Shown: positions 6,266-8,420 of the stretch, one piece after another
How the letters are laid out: every line of letters begins with the position of its first letter
How positions within the stretch are numbered: position 1 is the stretch's first letter
Assembly (NCBI GenBank): GCA_002402545.1
Contig: DHGA01000084.1
Coordinates: 996 to 9,415, forward strand
Reading direction: 5' to 3'
DNA length: 8,420 nucleotides
From: Syntrophaceae bacterium UBA4810
Lineage (GTDB): Bacteria; Desulfobacterota; Syntrophia; Syntrophales; Smithellaceae
The notes under the pieces: model-generated
What the model saw: the letters and a program-made list of their open reading frames with translations, nothing else
Told to the model about the DNA's origin: nothing
The model's database searches: none
Program-made: the position numbers and the translations under genes

Positions 6266-6285
6266 ATTTACGACACTTACAGATT

Positions 6286-7365
6286 TTAAACCAATTTCAG
6301 ATAATTTTTCACCAGGTATTCCGCTGTCTGCAGCGCGCCCTTTGCCGCGCCAAGTTTAGTATTGTGGGCGAGACACACGTATTTGATGCCGTTTTCCATA
6401 ATCGGATCTTTGCGGATACGGCCTACGGTTACGGTCATACCTCCGCCTTTGTCGCGGTCGACTCTAGGCTGTGGACGGAAAGGGTCATCCGTGACATCAA
6501 TCAGATGCGCGGGCGAGCTCGGCAAATGCAGTTCGGCAAAATCACGCCCGTATTCGGTCATGACTTTTTTCACGTCTTCGGGCGAACATTTTTTTTCTGT
6601 CTGCACAAAAGCGCAAACCATATGGCCATCCAATACCGGCACGCGGGTACAGGTGGCGGTAATGCCAAAAGCCGCGTTTTGAATTGTCTTGCCGGTGAAT
6701 TTGCCCAAAATTTTCTGCGGTTCACTTTCTGCTTTCGGTTCTTCGCCCGGAATGTAAGGCACAATATTTTCGGTCATATCCATTGCCGAAAGGCCGGGGG
6801 TTCTTCCCGCGCCGGACATCGCCTGCTGAGAAACCATAATAACCTGTCTCACGCCAAAGGCATCCTGTATCGGTTTGAGAGAAACAACAAGTCCGGCAAT
6901 AGTGCAATTAGACTTTGGCGAAACAAAACCTTTCCAGCCGCGGTTTTTCTGCTGCACGGCCAGAAGCGCCGCGTGATCCATGTTAACTCCGCCTACCAGA
7001 ATGGGAGTGTCGTCTTCATAACGAAACGCGGAAGCGGTGCTGATGACCGGAGTTGTTTTCGCGTATTTCGGTTCCAGCTCTTTTGCCGCGGAAGCGTCCA
7101 TAGTCGAAAAAATAATGTCCACGGATGTCGCGTCGAAAGAAGCGGCTTCTTCAACATTCATGTTGGCGATATCCGATGGCAATTCCTCTGTGCACCACCA
7201 GCGCGAAGAACCGTTGGCATCTTTCAGCGCGTCAATATATTTTTTTCCCGCCGAGCGCTCTGAAGCAACGAGCTTTTCTATTTTAAACCAGGGATGCCCG
7301 ATCAGGCTCACAATCGCCTGTTGGCCCACTATCCCGGTAGCGCCGACAATAGCAATTTTTAACAT
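6286..7365 (-). CDS. asd: Aspartate-semialdehyde dehydrogenase (archaeal/fungal-type)
   Basis: A 359-residue cytoplasmic enzyme reducing aspartyl-4-phosphate to aspartate semialdehyde with NADPH, the branch point to lysine/diaminopimelate, threonine and methionine. The NADP-binding loop is GATGIVG (residues 8-14); the nucleophile is Cys154 in SPKSNCTIAG, and the general-base histidine is His248 in RVPVLDGHMV. Sequences such as SGAGRTPG, DPFRPQPR, VGRIR and the ending HNTKLGAAKGAL place it with the archaeal/yeast-like branch rather than the E. coli type. The start is the ATG at 7365, giving MLKIAIVG directly at the nucleotide-binding strand, with GGAGG 10 bases upstream. A TTG at 7392 would extend the protein by nine residues but would put the ribosome binding site inside the gene. 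ribF lies 46 bases upstream on the same strand, suggesting one transcript, and a hairpin follows the stop. Confidence 0.95.
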   Translation of the reverse strand: MLKIAIVGATGIVGQQAIVSLIGHPWFKIEKLVASERSAGKKYIDALKDANGSSRWWCTEELPSDIANMNVEEAASFDATSVDIIFSTMDASAAKELEPKYAKTTPVISTASAFRYEDDTPILVGGVNMDHAALLAVQQKNRGWKGFVSPKSNCTIAGLVVSLKPIQDAFGVRQVIMVSQQAMSGAGRTPGLSAMDMTENIVPYIPGEEPKAESEPQKILGKFTGKTIQNAAFGITATCTRVPVLDGHMVCAFVQTEKKCSPEDVKKVMTEYGRDFAELHLPSSPAHLIDVTDDPFRPQPRVDRDKGGGMTVTVGRIRKDPIMENGIKYVCLAHNTKLGAAKGALQTAEYLVKNYLKLV

Positions 7366-7375
7366 TGTTTTTAAA

Positions 7376-7380
7376 CCTCC
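7376..7380 (-). promoter_or_regulatory. Ribosome binding site that fixes the asd start
   Basis: GGAGG on the minus strand lies 10 bases before the ATG at 7365. It decides for this ATG over the longer TTG-initiated form, whose coding region would include the site. Confidence 0.8.
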
Positions 7381-7411
7381 GTATTCTCTCAATTTAAATT
7401 ATTATATTTTC

Positions 7412-8335
7412 TTATAACAATAATGTTCTTGTTTTTTCAACATCAGCGGCGATTTGCTTCTTCAAGCTTTCGGGACCGTCAAATTTGACGATATCCCGCA
7501 ACTTCTCCACAAAATGAACGTCAATTGTCTCCCCCAATAATTCTCCGGAAAAATCTAGCAGAAAAACTTCAAACGTGGAAACATAATCCGCGAATGTAGG
7601 CTTTACGCCGATGTTCACGGCCGCCTGGTAACGCTTCCCCTGCCGGAAAGCATACACCGCGTAAATACCCGCGGCGGGAATTAGTTCTTTTTGCGCCCTC
7701 AAATTGGCGGTAGGAAAACCCAGCTCAACACCGCGTCCATGGCCTTTTTCCACCACTCCGGCCACATTATACCATCTTCCCAATAAAGCGCTCGCCTTTT
7801 TAACGTTTCCGGCAAGAAGCAAATTTCTGATCAGCGTGCTGCTGACAATATCATCGCCCACTTTAAACGCGTCAACAACCTCGACGGCAAAATTATGCTC
7901 GCGCCCCGCGGCAATGAGATAATCACTTGTGCCGCTTTTGCCATGGCCAAACGTATAATCGTGCCCGATAATAATTTTTTTAATTTCCAGCTTTCCCACC
8001 ATATCTTTTTCGACAAACTGCTGGGCGCTTGTGCGGGAATACTCTTTGGTAAAAGGAATTACCGCCACCGCGTCAATCGAGCATTCTTCAATCAGTTTCA
8101 GCCTTTCCTCAATGGTTGTTATCAAATAAAAAGGGCGGATGTCCGGATGGAGAATCATTTTAGGGTGAGGATTAAAAGTAATCACAATAGACTTTGCCCC
8201 AGCCTGTTTTGCCTCCGCCGAAAGTTTGCGGCATATATACTGATGGCTCAAATGCACGCCGTCAAAGTTGCCGACCGTGACAAACGCTCCGCGAAAATCG
8301 CTGGTTACTGCTTCTATGCCGTTAAATACAATCAT
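7412..8335 (-). CDS. ribF: Bifunctional riboflavin kinase / FAD synthetase
   Basis: A 307-residue cytoplasmic enzyme that phosphorylates riboflavin to FMN and adenylates FMN to FAD. The N-terminal FAD synthetase domain (about 1-180) shows TVGNFDGVHLSHQ (20-32), FNPHP (54-58), IIIGHDYTFGHGKSG (121-135) and VSSTLIR (164-170). The C-terminal riboflavin kinase domain (about 185-307) shows GHGRGVELGFPTANL (198-212), GIYAVYA, the NIGVKPTF strand and Glu256 in the strand before LLDFSGELLG. Length and domain order are standard. One deviation is Ser30 in HLSH, where the nucleotidyltransferase motif normally has Gly (HxGH). The ATG at 8335 is preceded by AGAGGG only 2 bases away, closer than usual. A promoter-like pair lies 36-63 bases upstream. 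asd follows after 46 bases on the same strand. Confidence 0.95.
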   Translation of the reverse strand: MIVFNGIEAVTSDFRGAFVTVGNFDGVHLSHQYICRKLSAEAKQAGAKSIVITFNPHPKMILHPDIRPFYLITTIEERLKLIEECSIDAVAVIPFTKEYSRTSAQQFVEKDMVGKLEIKKIIIGHDYTFGHGKSGTSDYLIAAGREHNFAVEVVDAFKVGDDIVSSTLIRNLLLAGNVKKASALLGRWYNVAGVVEKGHGRGVELGFPTANLRAQKELIPAAGIYAVYAFRQGKRYQAAVNIGVKPTFADYVSTFEVFLLDFSGELLGETIDVHFVEKLRDIVKFDGPESLKKQIAADVEKTRTLLL

Positions 8336-8370
8336 TACCCTCTACCGTTTTTAATAGTAATTAGCACGGA

Positions 8371-8398
8371 AACATAGCATTTTGGATATTAATTTCAA
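8371..8398 (-). promoter_or_regulatory. Candidate sigma-70 promoter for ribF-asd
   Basis: On the minus strand TTGAAA (8393-8398, 5 of 6 to the -35 consensus) is followed after 16 bases by TATGTT (8371-8376, 4 of 6), which is preceded by TGC, giving an extended -10 (TGnTATGTT). It lies about 36 bases before the ribF ATG. No FMN riboswitch is possible in the roughly 35-base leader this would produce. Confidence 0.45.
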
Positions 8399-8420
8399 GC
8401 TCATTTTATCTTGACAAGAA

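Noticed and set aside
6364..7263. 299-codon plus-strand open frame
   Set aside because: It lies wholly antisense to asd, whose motifs and catalytic residues are clear; the encoded sequence is rich in Arg, His and Phe and matches nothing, as expected of a complementary-strand frame.
7366..7392. N-terminal extension of asd from TTG 7392
   Set aside because: It adds nine residues before the nucleotide-binding strand and overlaps the GGAGG that serves the ATG at 7365.
7895..8377. 160-codon plus-strand open frame over ribF
   Set aside because: It is antisense to ribF and shows no recognisable domain or start signal.
8409..8419. Small inverted repeat TCTTG-A-CAAGA and a TTGACA on the plus strand at the right edge
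   Set aside because: It could be the -35 box of a gene beyond the window, but no -10 box or gene is visible, so it is not called.

Overview
The window looks like ordinary chromosome from a Gram-negative, anaerobic-type deltaproteobacterium (Desulfobacterota, possibly Syntrophales/Smithella-like). This is inferred from three things: paired PilT-type ATPases, an archaeal/fungal-type aspartate-semialdehyde dehydrogenase, and a HesB-like gene carrying an in-frame TGA of the kind reported as a selenoprotein mainly in this lineage. No mobile element, CRISPR array, rRNA or tRNA is visible, and every gene-free stretch is shorter than 300 bases (the longest is about 270, 3366-3634).

Left block, 1-2059, plus strand: a type IV pilus retraction-motor operon. 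It holds the 3' end of a PilT ATPase, a second complete PilT-family ATPase and a small protein with a degenerate response-regulator receiver fold, separated by 19 and 45 bases. Facing it is a minus-strand gene for an all-TPR protein (2056-3000), whose stop codon overlaps that of the receiver-like gene by 4 bases.

Central highlight, 3040-3354, minus strand: an A-type iron-sulfur carrier (IscA/HesB family). Its full reading frame is recovered only if a TGA at codon 33 is read as selenocysteine. The TGA falls where the family has its first conserved cysteine, and a 6-bp hairpin with a 5-base loop follows at the distance expected of a bacterial SECIS. A strong ribosome binding site precedes the full-length start and a clear intrinsic terminator follows the stop. 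A standard gene caller would report only a 65-67 residue 3' fragment. The TPR gene starts directly at the end of that terminator.

Middle-right, 3635-5583, plus strand: two integral membrane proteins, an AI-2E/PerM-family transporter and an EamA/DMT-family transporter. Both are visibly richer in A+T than their flanks.

Right block, 5601-8335, minus strand: ribF (FMN/FAD synthesis) then asd (aspartate-semialdehyde dehydrogenase), probably co-transcribed, ending at a GC-rich hairpin. Beyond the hairpin lies a 3-methyladenine DNA glycosylase of the AAG/MPG family. These are housekeeping functions with no obvious shared pathway. Overall the window is mostly conventional; the recoded HesB-like gene is the one item that would be seriously mis-annotated and deserves follow-up.
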